Positions 47,811 to 60,588 of a DNA stretch of 64,000 nucleotides are shown here, one piece after another. The stretch lies in assembly GCA_028554755.1 (NCBI GenBank), contig JAPTOF010000010.1, positions 3,084,001 to 3,148,000 on the forward strand, given 5' to 3'. The notes beneath the pieces were generated by a model. The model made no database searches and had not been told where the DNA came from. It worked only from the letters and a program-made list of their open reading frames with translations. Positions within the stretch are counted from its first letter, which is position 1, and the number at the start of each line of letters is the position of its first letter. This DNA comes from Cordia subcordata. Its lineage: Eukaryota; Streptophyta; Magnoliopsida; Boraginales; Cordiaceae. The position numbers were made by a program, and so were the translations under genes.

Positions 47811-49237
47811 TCAGAGAGGCTCCCCAGCAAACCACCTACTTATCATAGAAAAGCATTCTTCTGGTTTCTGTTCTGGAGGTAAATGACCTCCTCCCTGGAA
47901 AGCCCAAAAGAACATATTACATAGTATAGAGAAAAGCTTAGTCAAACATGCATCAGTGTTATTATCATTCATTCAAACCTCTCAGCTGCGGAAGTGCATA
48001 ACGCTATTGTTAAACATGCTGAATGCTGTTAATACTATTTAATTTGTTAAGGATTGATTTTGAGAGACGTCTTACCTTTAGAGTTGCATATGTCAACTCG
48101 TACTCTAGATGCGAATATTTTTGTGTGTATCTGGCATTAAACACAATTAATTAATAACATAATTGATGTATAATACTTTTCAAGTATGTAAAAAAAAAAA
48201 ATCTAAACTTGCTAATTAATTAACTCAATATAGAATGAACATGCTACTTAAAACGAACCCTGCAACTTGCCCTTCAACAAACCATGGTTTCCAGGCAATA
48301 TCAACTGTCAATCCCAGTGAATCTATCCATTCTTCCGTGCTTGTATGGGGAATAACCATGTCATGATCGCCGCTATGCAAGAATTCACGTTATAGTAAGC
48401 AATTGATTATGGTAAATTAAAAGCAAAATACACGTACAATCTAGGTCCAATCTAATGCTGATAAAAGACCCGAAAGGTTATATTAGCCGACTATATATAA
48501 TAATGGGTTTGCAGTTTCCACTTTGGATCCATTAGATCGACCCTTTCAAGATGAGCGAGAGGATCTTACACGAGTCTTCTCACCTAAATTAATTTTTCAT
48601 ATAACTGGCTTTGCCTTGCTTTGAGACTAAATTACCTGTATATTAGAGCTCGGGCACGCTTATTGGTGAGATTTTGGTGAGCTCCAACGGTGCTTTTAAC
48701 ATTGAAAACATAAGCTTCTGTCCTCTCTAAACCTTGATCATACTCCATGCTGCTGTTGCATCGCACCCACTCCGTAATTGTTCCCTGGATATCATCCTTA
48801 AATCATCTTATTGAAAGATGTTTTAATATATATAATTAATCTTTCTCATTTCCTTATCTGAAAAAAAAAAAAAAAGTGGGTTTTTGAGCGATATTGCCAA
48901 CATATACCTTGCGAATATGAAGAGCTTCCTGGACGCTTTTATCATTTGCCCAAACATAGCTGTATTTAAAATCATGGTCCTGTGACATAAGTAAAGCTTG
49001 TTATCTCGGTGTGCAATTATCAAAATTATAAAGTTAGAAAAAGAAAAAGAAATAGAAATAGAAAATAGGAATAAGTAGAGCAGTGATCATACTTGGCACC
49101 ATCCTCTTACTTGAGGTAGTAAGAGGTTGGCAGCTGCGTCGGAAGAGGGCAGAAGCAACGACGTTGATAAGTTGTTGCCCAGTTTCCAAGCATCACAACA
49201 ACGATCAAGAATGTGCGGTAGGCATATTTGTCCAAGA

Positions 49238-49285
<48 letters not shown>

Positions 49286-52200
49286 ATAAAAGATATGATA
49301 AATTGTTGTTCTTCAAGCAAGCGTATGTATATTCAAGTGATGATAATCTTTGTTTCTAACAATTAATTAAAAACATAAGTAGTTATATGATCTTCTGACC
49401 TCGTCTAGTCTTTGAAGATCATTCTGGCATAATAAATTGTCTGAATCAACATTTAAGTAATTCCCTTTGCAATTTGATTTTGCAGACTGCAAACACATAG
49501 TAAACAATAATATTTATGAAAGCTAGAAATGTTGTAGTAATTTCTAAAACTCAACCAGTGAAATTATAATGAGATACAGGTGACTGCTATGGAATACTAA
49601 TGTATTTACCTCATAAAGACTATCTGATAGAAGTCCCATCCGATGAGCATATTTGACTCTATTGTTGTAATCAGCAAATTTATCTGTTACGGGATTCCCC
49701 AGGATGTACCCCTGAATTCAATTCAGAATTTCCCATGCATATTTAGACAAAGTAAACATGTGAGAAGATGTAAATTTGGATACTTGAATCGGGATTACGT
49801 ACTTTTATATTTAGAATTGTATCATCTTTAATTTCGTTACCTGCCAATGAAGAAAACAAAAAACAATAGTAATGAACTTATGCCATCAATTATGGTCTAA
49901 GCACAAATCTTTGTAAGACTGATTCGAGATGGGATGTCTAGAAACTATAAGAATTATAGAAATAAATGTTTGAATAGAGAAACTCTTAACCTTGATGATG
50001 TTCACTTTTGAGAATGCTTACGCGGTACACTATAGGCTCTAGAATGTTGGTTTTGTATAACAACTCTTGCAACAATCTTTAGTGTTTCATAATGAATATA
50101 ATAACATAGCCAAAAAAAAAAAAAAGATAAAGAAAAGTTTAAATTATTTTGGAGAATATGGTGTACGAACAATAGAGAAACGAGAGTCGAACATTTTAAT
50201 TTTCCTTTTATTAGTGAAAAGATCGAGCAAAAATACTCTCTTACCATTATATATTTCTTGAACAACTAGTGGAACAAATATGCCAGTATAAGAATCACCA
50301 CCAATGTATAGAGGATTGTTCAAATATTCCGGATGAACCACAAGCCACTGCGATGCAGAACAATTTTCATGTTATTTATCAGTATCCATGAATGTTTAGG
50401 TATAGAATAAGCCAAAAAAAGACATTGTAAATGGTAAACGATCTTTCGTGGCTGAATGCCATTTTTATTTTAACGAATGTCTGATTCTGGTCCGATTTGT
50501 CTTTAGATCTTTCAAACCGGTGCATGCCAAGCACTAAGAAAGATATTAATAAATTTTCTATGTGCGAAAAATAATATTTTAACACTCTTCCTCACGTGTG
50601 ATCTAATTTAATGAAGCAGATGGGTCATACATGAATGAAAATAATGTAACTTGTAGCAGTGGGTGCTAGAGTAGTTCGCTATGATCATTATTGTAATTTT
50701 GCCTCGGCTTTTTAATAAAATTTTTGGAAGTGCCAGTTCCGAGCCACCAAAAAAAGAAAATAAAAAAGGAAGAAGAGTACATCCCATTCACCTCCATTTA
50801 ATTATGACGGTAAGCAGCAAACTAGAGAATAAACTAACAGGTCATAAGACGAGAGCGTCTCAGCAAGAATTTTCTGACCTTTTTAAGGAATTGATAAGTC
50901 AGCTCTGCAGCTCGTGTATCACTACCTAAATAAGCTTCCCAAGTTTTCCCATATGAAAATCCAGTGCCAATAGGCTGGTCTATGACTAGTAAGTTGCTCA
51001 CCTGTTTAATACAATTCAATTATATTACTCCTTGCCAAGCAGCAGACTCTTTCAAATAAAATAGGTTAGCTATATAAAGTAGAATTTATGCATCGATCTA
51101 CTATAAATCTTGATAATATAAAAATAATACAACATCATCCGTGCATCTCACGGGTCCACCTATTAATGTGTGAATGTATAAAAATAATCGAACCTTTGAC
51201 CAGGAATACGGTTTCAAGCTCAACGAAGGTATGGAGCCACTCGAAATGGAGTTATCGAGGGTGAAGGGACCTGCAACCCAAAATGAGGTGACCATGCTTC
51301 ATTATCACCGAAAATTTAAAAAAGGGGTGTTTTAAAGAGTAAAATTGCGCCACAGGCAACTAAATTGATATCAAGTACTTCCAAATTGTCCATATTCTTT
51401 TTTGTGTTTAAAATCACTCACTGAACCAATATTTTGGGATTCATTTTAACTTGGGCATAATCAATTTTTATATTGTTAATATGACAAAATTTCAAATTGG
51501 TCACTGCACTCTTTTCCATTTATTCTTTTTGTTTCCAATTCGCCAGTTGAACATTTTTTTTCCATTTCACCCACTTCTTTCAATTTTTTATTTAATTTTA
51601 TGTAACGATTAGACTTTTGAAAATATCGTATGGTGCTGAAACACATAATAACATCCAAATTAGATCAATATTTCACCGAGAAACTTGTAAACATCCCCAA
51701 AAAGAGAGGGGGGGGGGGGGAGGAACAAAAAAGGAGCAAGGTATAAACCAATGCAGATACTTTAAATCTAATTTAGACATTTATGTGGAAGTAGTGGCAA
51801 GACGAGTGTTAAATGGAAGATTTTGATATATCTGTATATCTAAGCTAACTATTTGCATGTCCAAAAAAAGAAAAAGCCAACTATAGTAAAGGTCACATTT
51901 AGTATGCAGAAATTGCCTGAAATAAAATGGTTTTTCCAACTTCTTATTTCTCTTCTTTTGGTAGGTAGAATTAATTGGGGTGGAGAAGTCATTCCTATGG
52001 AATGCCCTTTGCAAAGAAAAAGTTAGAAAATTCATTCTTTAGCTAAACTTAAAAAATGAGTATTCTAAGGTAAGTAGAAATTAAGTAGATAATAATGTAA
52101 AATTACGAAATAATTTTTTTCCTCATCTAAATCATCTCACAAATTCTCAATTGTTATTAAAAAGTTTTAAAAAATCTAAAAGTTTTACAAGTAAAAGAAT

Positions 52201-53659
52201 AAAAAGGTTAAAAATTTAAACAATTAAAATATAAAGATTTTTAAAAATTAAAAATACATGATCTCTTTCTTTTTTTGACTATTTCTGAGTTGAAAAACAT
52301 GTATATTTTTATTAGATGATTAATTTTTCTCTCTCTCAATTATGTTAAAAAATAAATAAATTGAGATATGGCATTAAAATAAAAAAGATAGAACATGTAC
52401 GACATGTTTTATTGCAAATCAAGAGTTCGAAAGATTATTTTAGTTTATGTTAGTATTTTATAACATTAATTGTTATGCATAAACTTAAATTTATGTCAAA
52501 TCAAAGAATAAGTGCATTTTAATTAATTGAATTGATTTTTATTCCATTCTAATTTGTTAAAATAATTTTACAAAGTATAAAAAATAAAATAAGCATTCCA
52601 TTATAACTTTTTTTTCATGGTTTAACCAAACACAATATATATATATATATATATATATGCCTTCCACTTCTTTCTTTTTTTCAAAGACCGATTATGACCC
52701 TATCATATCCACTTCTTCTTTTTCTTCTTTTCTTTTTCACTTTAAGGGAGGTTAAAGACCGATTATAACATGTAACTAATGGGAATTGATCCCTGGACCT
52801 ATTCATACTAAATGTGAGAGATATACTACTTGACCACTAGATCTTTAATAGTATAGCCTTCCACTTTAATTTCCATTGGTTTCAACTGGCTTATTTTAAG
52901 GAACTAAGAATAATTCGTGCAATATGCTAGAAAGATAAGTATTTTTAATATTTTAATTGAAAGTATAAAATTTTTGTAAAATCTTTTAATACTAATCATA
53001 TTTTATATGAGAGATATATAGCAATTGAATAGAACATTTAAATTAATAAATAAAAGAAATATACATTAGCAAATAATTTTTTTAAAATTAGTAAAAGGGG
53101 TAGACTAATGTCATTCTGTAGTGGAAAAAAATTTAATGGAATAATGACACATGACATTGATTAGTTAGCCAAAAATTAATGAATAAATGAAGTGTGCTTT
53201 TCATATGTTCAAAAATTGTTATACCAAAAAAGAAGTAACAAGGAAAAGAAGAGACAGGCAGTGATGCAATTGCTAGAATGGATTTCATACCCATCTCGTA
53301 GACGATAGTATGAATAGCAGAGCAACCCGGTCCGCCAGTAAGAAATAGGAGGAGAGGATCACGCTTTGGGTCCTTCTCAGACTCGAAGAAATAGTAGAAT
53401 ATCAGCCCATTTTCTGAGTCACGTACTCCAATGTATCTGCACGTATATATTGCACCATAACTCAACACATGATGCAGAAATTGAAAACAAGAAGAAGAAG
53501 AAGAAGAATGCATATATACCCGGTTTCAAGTTTGAAGGGAAGTTTTCCAGGGAAGCCTGGTAAGGTCTCAACAATGGCTTTTGGCAATGCGGTATCGCTG
53601 GAAACCCATAAAATTAGAAGAAAAAGAAGAGTTGATGCATAGCGGAGTTGAGAAGCCAT
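47811..53659 (-). CDS. Serine carboxypeptidase-like protein (SCPL, acyltransferase-type clade), 14 exons
   Basis: Exons (minus strand): 53659-53520, 53436-53291, 51270-51194, 51001-50879, 50347-50245, 49840-49803, 49711-49610, 49486-49400, 49239-49093, 48979-48908, 48784-48636, 48372-48259, 48130-48076, 47894-47811. Every junction is GT..AG and phases agree; the sum is 1437 bp, 478 aa, typical of the family. Visible parts: signal peptide ([19 protein letters not shown]), [17 protein letters not shown] (oxyanion region), GGDSYTG (Ser181), SGDHDM (Asp397) and GGGH (His455), a full catalytic triad. Members of this clade work in the secretory path or vacuole, and many move acyl groups from glucose esters instead of cutting peptides. 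Donor and acceptor cannot be read from sequence. Intron 2 is 2 kb. Exon 9's acceptor is preceded by a TA microsatellite. A degenerate copy lies at 41870-46150. Confidence 0.93.
49241..49281. repeat. (TA)n microsatellite abutting the exon 9 splice acceptor of SCPL
   Basis: About 20 TA units directly precede the acceptor; on the minus strand the intron ends ..TATATATAG before TGTCTTGGAC. A normal pyrimidine tract is missing. The pseudogene copy has a shorter TA run and a standard CAG acceptor. Confidence 0.95.
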
Positions 53660-53689
53660 GATGGAATTTTTAGCTTATGGGTGTGCGTG

Positions 53690-53700
53690 TATATATATAG
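53690..53700 (-). promoter_or_regulatory. Possible TATA box of SCPL
   Basis: CTATATATATA on the minus strand about 32 bp upstream of the ATG. That is close, so the 5' UTR would be very short; a more distant start cannot be excluded. The pseudogene keeps a similar TA run in the same place. Confidence 0.35.
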
Positions 53701-53731
53701 TTCTAGCATTATTTACGAAATAATAATCATC

Positions 53732-53979
53732 CACTATCAAAATTGATGAATTTGAGACGAAAAATTTGAGATAGAAATTTTTCGTCTTCAATTGAGACGG
53801 AAATTTTGGACTAAATTTTTTAATAATATAATACAAATTTGAGACGGAATTTGAAAAGAAATTTTGGAAGGAGATTTTTTTTTTGACGAAAAATTTTTTG
53901 TGTCAAATTTCGTCTCAAATCTAATTTAAGACAGAATTTTTTAAATTTGAGACCTCAAATTCAAAAACTTTTGGCAGTG
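53732..53979. mobile_element. CACTA-like non-autonomous element upstream of SCPL
   Basis: The left end CACTATCAAAATTGATG and right end (reverse strand) CACTGCCAAAAGTTTTTG are imperfect inverted repeats. The interior repeats 'gagacgaaaattt' in both orientations. The duplicated promoter of the pseudogene (about 46315-46345) lacks it, so it entered after the SCPL duplication. The 3-bp target duplication is not clear. Confidence 0.6.
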
Positions 53980-54300
53980 ACAGTGTAACATTAAGCTATT
54001 CTCGGCTGACTTTCGCATTTAATTTTCACTGTTTAGATATATATATATATTTTAATTCTATCTGCTCTAGATCTATTTTTTATTATTTTGTCCACATTCT
54101 AACAGGGTCTTTCAGAAATCGGAAATATCTACTTCATCACAGATAAGAGTTCTTGAAGTTATAATTGCTCTTTTTGTTATAATTGCTCTTTTGCTATATT
54201 TCAGAGACCTACACCGGACATGACAAGTTCTAACATTTAGTTACTTTATAGTTTATTTGGCCCAACTTTTAAAAATTTGTAAGTACTTTTTGTTAGTTAA

Positions 54301-55404
54301 GGGCTTGTTTGGTATCGTTACTGTTTCCGATTTTCTATTTTTGTTGATCAAAATCTAAAAACCAGTTCGTTTGTTTTTGTTTTCGTTTTCTGGAAAAACA
54401 AAAACCAATAACCTGTTTTTACAACTTTAATAAACAAGAAAAAGTGATTTTCTCAGGTTGTGGCAACAGGTTTTCAAAACTTTTATTCACTTTGTGTTGA
54501 ATACTTTTTAGAATTATTTTTTCAAAGTTAATATGAACTCATTAATTTTTTTGAAAAATAATTATTAAAATAAAAATTATTTTAAAAATATTTTTTAAAA
54601 AATTTATTTTAAAAATAATTTTTCAAAAATATTTAGAAAATATTTTTAAAAATAAAATTAATTTTATAAAAAGAAATTTTCAAAAAATAATTAAAAATAT
54701 TTTGAAAAAACAATTTAATAAATAAAAAAATATTTTGAAAAATATTTTCAATAAATTAAAAATATTTTGAAAATAATTTTAATTTATAAACATTTTTAAA
54801 AATAATTTTACAAATTTAAATAATTTTGATAAATAAAAAATACATTTAAAAATTATTTTGATAAATTAAATTTATTTTTAAAAATATTTTAATAAATTAT
54901 AATTAGTTTTAGAAAATTAAAAACATTTTAAGAATTAAAATTAAAATTATTTTTTAAAAATAATTATTTTTATAAATATTTTTTTTAAATAATTTATTAT
55001 TTTTAGAAACATTCTAAAAAATAAATTAATAAAATAATAAATGAGAATTTTAACAAATTCAAAATTAAAAATAAAAATATATTCTCAGAACAATTAAACT
55101 TATTTTTTGAAATTATAATCTTAAAGAAAATAAATCAATTTTATAATATTCTCATTGTTCTTTTACAAAATATTTTCAAAAATTTTCAGGTGTTCTATTA
55201 ACATAAAATACTAAAATGAAAAATAAGAGACAAAAATAGTTTGTAAACTATGGACAACCAAACATGTTTTTGGTTTTTGTTTATAGATTTTATAATTTAA
55301 CCAAACATATTTATAGTTTTTGTTTCTAATTGTTGTTGACAGTTTTTTGTTTATGATTTTGATTTTCGTTTTTAAAATTTTTGACAGTATTACCAAACAA
55401 GCCC
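54301..55404. mobile_element. Harbinger/Tourist-like element, 1.1 kb, TSD TAA
   Basis: GGGCTTGTTTGGTA at the left and its complement (taccaaacaagccc) at the right are exact inverted ends, flanked by TAA on both sides (54298-54300 and 55405-55407). The interior is extremely AT-rich, with arrays of aaaatatttt-type sequence and no transposase. Confidence 0.85.
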
Positions 55405-55407
55405 TAA

Positions 55408-58400
55408 AGAGTTGAAACTGATTTGTTTGGTTCATTTTCAAATAAGTTCTTAAAAAATTATATATTAGAACTTTTAAAAAAGATTTTTGAAAAGTTATTT
55501 TTACATTATGTCAAAAATTATCTTCTTTCATTTTTTGTCAAAAATATCATTCAATATTTTTGAAAATCTAATATTATTTACAAAACAATTGAAAGTTCAA
55601 TTACTAAAATACAAAGTCAAACATTAACAACTTTTATTCAACAAAACTTGTACTCAAAACTTTGCTGCTAAAATTTTTATGACTCAACAACTAAAATCTC
55701 ATATTTAGGTGAAACGAAATCTCAGTCTGTGGCTTATGGATCACTTAATTAAGATTCAATCATATGGGCATTTCTATGGAATAGTTGACTTTAAAGGGAC
55801 ATTAGAGTGCAGGGGAGACAATTCACATGTAGTATCGAATGTGCCTATTAGTCCGACCAATCATGTGATCTTTGCGATTATACCATAATTATAAATACAA
55901 GGTTGGCATTTTAAAGGCCAATCATAGCCTAAGAGGGATAAGAATGGCTGATGTGAATTTAATTAAAGAAGCCTCGTTCTTTTCGTGAGATTTACCCTAG
56001 ACATATGAATGACTTAAAGCCTATTTGGCTAAGCTTATTTGTGGCTTATAAGCAGCAAATAATTAAAAGTATAACTTAGATCCATGTCAAAAATTTGAAT
56101 CTAAATCGACCATTATAGGTTAACCTAATCTGCCTCCATTCAACTTCCGCATGGATCATTTACAAAGAATAATATTTTTTTCATTAGTTTTTAAAAATTA
56201 AAATCAGAAAAGTCTCCTTACAATGCTCTTGCTGTCTCTTCGTGTCTCTGAATAAACAATTTACTTACTAAAGATAAAAAGACGTTTAAGTTGTAGTTAG
56301 GTCTAGCTACAACCATAACTGGTTTAGACTCTTGTATATAAATAGCAAGAAGTAATACACAGCGTAATAAAATCTTGTGATTTTGGCCAAATCTCTTCCT
56401 TTTATGTTAATACTCGATTTGGTTTTAGCATTAGGGCATATGATATTTGATAGTTTGTTATTCTTTGGCTACATGAAGATGGGTTCTTACAGTCAATGGA
56501 GGAAGAACGAAGAGACAAAAGAAAAAGTTAGCGCTTTCGATAGTGATTAAGATTAATTTAATTGATTTTATCTAGTGGTTTATATTTCTAATCATTGACA
56601 TTTTAACTATGACCCCCTTTCATTTGATAAAACACCATTACTATACGTAATTTGAATTGTTATTGAAATGAATTTATATATGTAACGCACCTTAAATTTA
56701 TAAATGGTCATTTATTATTTTATATTTTATTTTTTAATACAAATAAAGATGTTAATTTAACTTTTAACCGATCAAGATAAAATATATTTGTATACTTTTG
56801 GTTTGATATATAACATAACACTTTCAACATCAACAAATAACTCAAGAACAAATTTTACCAACAATAAGATATATAAGCAATTTACTGATAATTAATAAAC
56901 CAGACGATTTTACTTCTCTAGAGAATATCATTTTCTCTCTCTAACCATGAAATTTAAACTCTCAAAACCACCTTGACATAGGTGGATTGAGATATATATT
57001 TGACAGTATCAATAGTGAAAAAAATATGTAATTTTTTTGAAATACAAAAACTCGTAATGCACGTTTGTAATTTTTTTTAAAAAGAAGAAACAAAATTTAT
57101 ATTTTGCATATTTATTTCTGTTTTCTTTTTGATTCAGGGGAGGTTTTTAAGATGCATACAAGAAAATATCAAGAATTAACCTCACATACAAAGCAAGAAA
57201 TGCGTCACCAGAGCACAAGCCTAATATTCTTTAAAATATTTAAATTTTGACCTTCTTGGTAAAATTTAGCTCTATCACTGCTAAAATGGATCATGAAAAT
57301 TTAATTTCCTCCCAGAATCCAAATACACAGTGTTTCCTCGACAATTCTTTGAACCATCAATCACCATAAAAAGCATCCTGTTTTAAAAAATAATTTTCAG
57401 GGTAACGTGCCTTTATTTTTTAGTGAAGATGAGGTTGACAAAATAAAAGAAATAGAAAGCTGTTTCATACAAGGATATAAAAACATAACTATAACTTTAT
57501 AATTGTTGCTCGGATAGACTTTTATATAAATAAAATGATGGGCAAATGGACCCAACATATCAGCCGATCTCTTTAAAATTGATAATGAATCAAATTTTTT
57601 GAGATCCGATAACTTTGAAATCGATTAATTAATTCTAAATAGAAAGACACAGCAAATCAGAGATGAGATCTGAAATTATAAGTTTATCAAAATCAAATCG
57701 TCTTTGATATTTTCTTATGTACCTATTATGAACTGAAATAATAGCTGCATCAGTTTGCAAATCTTATTATAATGAATTATAAATGACCATGAGAACTCAA
57801 GCATGCCCATTTAAAGAATAATGAAGTGTTAATTTCAACGCAAGTCCTTATCACTATCGTTTTTTTTTAAATTGATCCTCATTAGTTTCAAATTATTCAA
57901 ATTAGTCTGCAATGTTTAAAATATAATTAAATTAGTCCCATACTTTTTTAAACCTTCATAGTAATTCTCAATGTTTTATAAAAATAGTTAAATTAGTCCC
58001 TATTATTTGAAAAACATTCATATTAGTAAACCATGTGTGCTAGTTTTGACTAAACGGGTTAACATAAGCATGATCTCAACTTATGTTGTGTGAGATCTGG
58101 AGCCTTTGTGGTAGCTCTGTTCGTGTACCTTTAAACTCCGATCAAATACTTAAGACTCAGTTTGATGTTTACTATTTTAGTATGTTGCCAAAGGACCATG
58201 TACATAGATTTGGTTTGACGGGACATGTCTAGAAAAACAAATTGAGTTAATATCAAGAAGATCGTGAGAAAAGGAAAGTCATTAATGGAATCTCATTAGT
58301 CTGTATTCATTAATCCACCAATTATAGCTTGTTATAAGTTGCAAGATACAATTGTGGATTCAAGATATGATAAATGAGATCTTGAAAGATATATTAATGT

Positions 58401-58745
58401 AATTCATATGATCTAGGGTACTTGTAAACTTTTTGATTTACTTGCAAGTTTGTGTTTGACGAGAGACCTTATATTTCTAACAGATGTAAAGCATTGAGGC
58501 TCTTATAGTATGTTGGTCACATAGTCAACTTTTCTTGTATGAACGATTGCAGATTTTAAAGAGAATTTATTTCTCCACTTAAAGTATATGAGCACTCACA
58601 TTATGTGTAGATGGAGATGTTGTATTTAGTGGGGTCCACCCATAAAGGATAGTTATTTATCTAAAGGTAATTTTAGTTGACTTTGATAACTATTAGATAA
58701 TCCTAATTAGATAAGAATAGAGGCACATTAAAGAGGTACTGATAA
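55408..58745. other. Intergenic, no gene seen
   Basis: 3.3 kb of AT-rich DNA. No frame with a recognisable family and no clear terminal repeats. Degraded retroelement DNA is possible (for example near 58080-58700), but I cannot support it. Confidence 0.45.

Positions 58746-58746
<1 letters not shown>

Positions 58747-58780
<34 letters not shown>
58747..58780. repeat. (TA)n microsatellite
   Basis: About 17 TA units in intergenic DNA. Confidence 0.95.
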
Positions 58781-58783
<3 letters not shown>

Positions 58784-59164
58784 CCGAACTATCAAAAAGT
58801 TTCAACCAATGATTCTCATAAGAAACTCAACATCAGTAATTTCAGCTGCGGTCAGTAATTTCAACTGCAGTCCATTCAGAATTAGAATTAGATCTTATTT
58901 TCGCGGTTAGTAATTCCAACTGCAATTCATTCATAATTAGATCTTATTTTCACATTCAAGAGAAACCAGTAAATCTTTTAATATTAGTAGTTAATTACGT
59001 ATTGAATCACATTTTCCTTCAAATATTTTTGAGGAGATACAACAAACACATATCTATTTTTTGGCTAAATCAGCAAAAAGTAAGATATATTAAAGCTCAA
59101 CTCAATCATATACAAGTGACAAAAAACAAGGGCCCCCTAAGCAAAAAGTTCACCGAAGTCCAAT

Positions 59165-59564
59165 CTGTCAGCCCTTTATCAAATTCAAAGCTACCGGGCA
59201 GATATGTTTTCTCTCCGTAAATGTGTTACTAAGGAGATTGAGAAATAGGTGTGCAGCGTTTCTTTGGAATGGTTCTGCGGAGTCGGCTACGGGGGCTCGG
59301 GTTAGTTGGGAGGATGTTTAATTTGTAGAAAAAAAGAGGAAGGCGGTTTGGGTATTAGACGGTTAGATGATATGAATGTTGCTTTTTCCGGGAAAAATAT
59401 CTGGCACCTCCTTGCACACGCGGCTGCTATTTGGCCCAAATGGGTTCATACTTATTACTTGAAGGGTAACAGTTTCTGGGAGGTAGAGATTCAGTCGAAT
59501 GCTTCATGGCAATGGAGGAAATTGATTAGACCCAGAGCTGATTTTAAGAGTTGGGTGAATTTTA
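59165..59564 (+). pseudogene. LINE reverse-transcriptase C-terminal fragment
   Basis: The plus strand reads, with frame changes, SYQADMFSLRKCVTKEIE, then KKEEGGLGIRRLDDMNVAF, KNIWHLLAH and WVHTYYLKGNSFWE. This order is typical of the region downstream of the RT domain in plant L1-like LINEs (the 'GGLGIR.L..N' and 'W..KW....YL' blocks). Both ends are missing; a MITE cuts it at 59565. Confidence 0.8.
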
Positions 59565-60035
59565 GAGGGTGTTTGGTTTGGCTTTATTTCGGTTACACCT
59601 ACTTAAAGTCTAATTTAAGCAAATAAAAGTGTTTATTTTAATTAAAAATATTTTTTTGAGTAGCTTTAAGAAAAAAATAAAAAACTCCCCAACTCCAGTT
59701 TTTATTTTTTATGACTTTAAGCACTTTTAAAAAAAAACAAGTTTGACCAAATAATTTACTATTTTGTCCTTATTTTTTTATTTTTATTACTAAAATATCT
59801 TTACTCTTTTATCTTATACTTACTTTTTTAAATTCTATTTTAATGTCTTTAATAGTTATTTTAATTATATAACATACTTTTCAACTTACTTTAATCAAAT
59901 ATGTAAATACTTATTTTTATAACTATAACTTTTATTCAAACATGTAACTACTTAAAGCTGATAATAAAAAAAAAAAGTCACTTAAAGCTAAAAGTGTTTT
60001 AAATAACTTTTTTATAAACTAATCCAAACACCCTC
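59565..60035. mobile_element. Tourist-like MITE inserted in the LINE fragment, TSD TTA
   Basis: The ends GAGGGTGTTTGGTTTGGC and (reverse strand) GAGGGTGTTTGGATTAGT are flanked by TTA (59562-59564 and 60036-60038). 471 bp, AT-rich, non-coding. Confidence 0.82.
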
Positions 60036-60038
60036 TTA

Positions 60039-60588
60039 GATATGCAGGTCAAGAGGAAATCGTTGAATTCGTTGAATGGGTAGAGAATAGCTCTAGGTGC
60101 TTTATCCTAGTGACTCACAAGTACTCCTCGAATTCTTTCTGGAAGTAGGTGTAATTACTTTATACATTTATAAATCTTGGCGTGCTTAATAATGTCCTAT
60201 GTATCTTGATTATTTCTATATATGATCTCCCAGCATATTTTTGGAATGTATCTAGTGTTGATTCTCATTTACTATAATTCTTTATAGTTTAACGCCTTTA
60301 CTCGTGTAATTATACGGGATTTGTCATTTTAAATTTTAATATATACATGCGAACAATTGTGCTAATATAAGATGACAGAGAAATATCATTTGATATTTTT
60401 TTTATTAATGCAGTTTAGAAGATATCACTTTTATTGTTAATACAGTTTACAAGATATTATCTATCACTCTGTATCGAATGATTTGCACACAATAACAGAC
60501 TTCAAATTTGCACCACACTCGGAAAAAGAATTAACATTATCAAATTCCATCCAAACCCGGCGTGATGTACAATCAGCACTTCATGCAA
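60039..60588. other. Downstream flank of the deoxyhypusine-synthase-like gene
   Basis: AT-rich, with no gene seen. The last roughly 150 bp probably hold the 3' UTR. Confidence 0.4.
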
